Origin: Mongoliibacter ruber
Lineage (GTDB): Bacteria > Bacteroidota > Bacteroidia > Cytophagales > Cyclobacteriaceae
Reading direction: 5' to 3'
DNA length: 64,000 bases
Assembly (NCBI RefSeq): GCF_003003005.1
Contig: NZ_PVTR01000004.1
Location: 233,764 to 297,763 of the forward strand
Of this stretch, positions 63,371 to 64,000 are shown in pieces. Position numbers and translations under genes: made by a program. How positions within the stretch are numbered: the stretch's first letter is position 1; each line of letters begins with the position of its first letter. The notes below the pieces were generated by a model. It did no database searches. It saw only the letters and a list, made by a program, of their open reading frames with translations, and was not told where the DNA came from.

Positions 63371-63757
63371 ATGAAGATATTGGTAGTGGATGATGATATG
63401 CTCATCCGAAAGGTTGTCGCTCAGTACTTTTCAAAAAGAGAGTTTTTGGTAATGACATCTGACAATGGTGAGGATGCACTAGAGTTATTCTACAATGCTG
63501 AAGAAAAATTTGATGCCATCATCACGGACATCATGATGCCGAAAATGAATGGAATTGAGTTCACCAAAAAAGTAAAAGCACTTAATACAAACATCCCGGT
63601 AATAGCAATGACTGCGGGAGATATAGAAAAAATCGCTGATCAAGCTTATTTATTTGAATCGATATTCAGCAAGCCTGTTGAATTAGCCAAACTTCTGGAG
63701 CTCGTCCTTCAAAAAATAGAGGAGGGAAGGAAAGGCAAAGGAAAGGATGAAGGATGA
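63371..63757 (+). CDS. Single-domain response regulator with repeat-derived basic tail
   Basis: The 128-residue receiver has ILVVDDDMLIRKVV, the phosphoacceptor Asp in ITDIMMPKMNG, the switch IAMTAGD and Lys in FSKPVEL. After the last receiver helix (LLELVLQKIEEG) it ends with RKGKGKDEG. This tail is encoded by the first copy of a direct repeat that recurs at 63936-63989, so the native C-terminus was probably extended or replaced. Its start overlaps a 19-codon frame by ATGA. Confidence 0.9.
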   Translation: MKILVVDDDMLIRKVVAQYFSKREFLVMTSDNGEDALELFYNAEEKFDAIITDIMMPKMNGIEFTKKVKALNTNIPVIAMTAGDIEKIADQAYLFESIFSKPVELAKLLELVLQKIEEGRKGKGKDEG

Positions 63758-63777
63758 GGGAGGAAGGATGAAAAGGT
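63724..63777 (+). repeat. 54-bp purine-rich direct repeat, copy 1
   Basis: This copy matches 63936-63989 at 50 of 54 positions by my count. It contains GGATGAAGGATGAGGGAGGA. The first 34 bases are the coding tail and stop of the response regulator. Confidence 0.85.
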
Positions 63778-64000
63778 TGGTGCTTTGTGTGGTGGTGGTG
63801 TTTTGATTTACGAATTACGACCTAGCCTTCCGGTAGGCAGGTTTACGAGGGGCAAATCGGAGCGATCGCTGATTGGATTAGGAATCGGAATTTGAAAAAA
63901 TATCGAATTTCGAATGATGGATGATGAATGATGAAGGAAGGGAAAGGCAATAGAAAGGATGAAGGATGAGGGAGGAAGGATGAAAAGGTCTGTGGTCTGT
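63778..64000. other. Repeat-bearing right edge
   Basis: Nothing coding is visible. The stretch contains the motif CCTTCCGGTAGGCAGG (63826-63841), ATGATGGATGATGAATGATG (63913-63932) and the second 54-bp repeat copy at the end. It resembles the short interspersed repeat clusters seen in Bacteroidota intergenic DNA. Confidence 0.6.
63936..63989 (+). repeat. 54-bp purine-rich direct repeat, copy 2
   Basis: The second copy lies 212 bases after the first, in the same orientation, with four mismatches. It is not in a supported gene. Confidence 0.85.

Noticed and set aside
63315..63374. 19-codon basic frame overlapping the last response regulator by ATGA
   Set aside because: Too short to support; the ATGA overlap alone is not evidence of a gene.

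Overview
The window is about 64 kb of a moderately AT-rich chromosome from a member of the Bacteroidota, most likely order Cytophagales (a Cyclobacteriaceae-like bacterium). The placement is inferred from gene content: SusC/SusD/SusE proteins, a hybrid two-component (HTCS) regulator, a Porin_10 family porin, HYC_CC_PP and DUF2911 proteins, LytTR pairs, and the near absence of Shine-Dalgarno sites. No tRNA, rRNA, CRISPR array, transposase or integrase was seen.

Layout. 0-12.5 kb is mostly core genes: the end of an MtaB-type tRNA methylthiotransferase, a DUF805 membrane protein, a GMC oxidoreductase overlapping a MacB/FtsX permease, a tightly overlapping lpxK - porin - miaE operon, a Nif3-like plus zinc-ribbon pair with a clear terminator, a lipoprotein, an HD-domain protein and a PAS protein. 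12.5-21.8 kb is a Cus-type copper/silver RND efflux cluster (HYC_CC_PP protein, CusA, a four-helix-bundle S23 protein, TolC/CusC, CusB with metal-binding and DUF3347 domains, DUF2911 protein). Its gaps carry a short GATATTGG-type repeat family. 22-37 kb holds a WG-repeat protein and a polysaccharide utilisation locus (GH53, a clan GH-A enzyme, SusC, SusD, SusE, divergent HTCS) that points to beta-1,4-galactan. 37.2-41.2 kb has a LytS-like kinase and LytTR regulator facing a GH68 levansucrase-like lipoprotein.

41.6-47.7 kb has an overlapping three-gene set: an SbnA-like PLP enzyme, an FAD/NAD(P)-binding protein and a type III PLP decarboxylase. A hypothetical protein follows it and an internally deleted SDR pseudogene precedes it. 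48-49.1 kb is a secreted GH130-like enzyme. 49.3-49.45 kb is a second copy (about 89% identical) of a 140-bp noncoding repeat first seen at 13.07 kb. 49.7-53.5 kb has a PAS protein with no ATPase domain and two tandem 308-residue paralogues of unknown function. 53.8-57.6 kb is an envelope operon (lipoprotein, beta-barrel, a YjbH-like protein split in two). 58-63.8 kb holds small unknown genes, a TPR-PAS histidine kinase and three response regulators. The right edge has a direct repeat, one copy of which encodes the tail of the last regulator.

The points I would examine first are the dispersed repeats with the S23 gene inside the cus operon, the SbnA/FAD/decarboxylase operon, the levansucrase in a Bacteroidota background, the two PAS proteins that stop after a histidine-box helix, and the tandem unknown paralogues.
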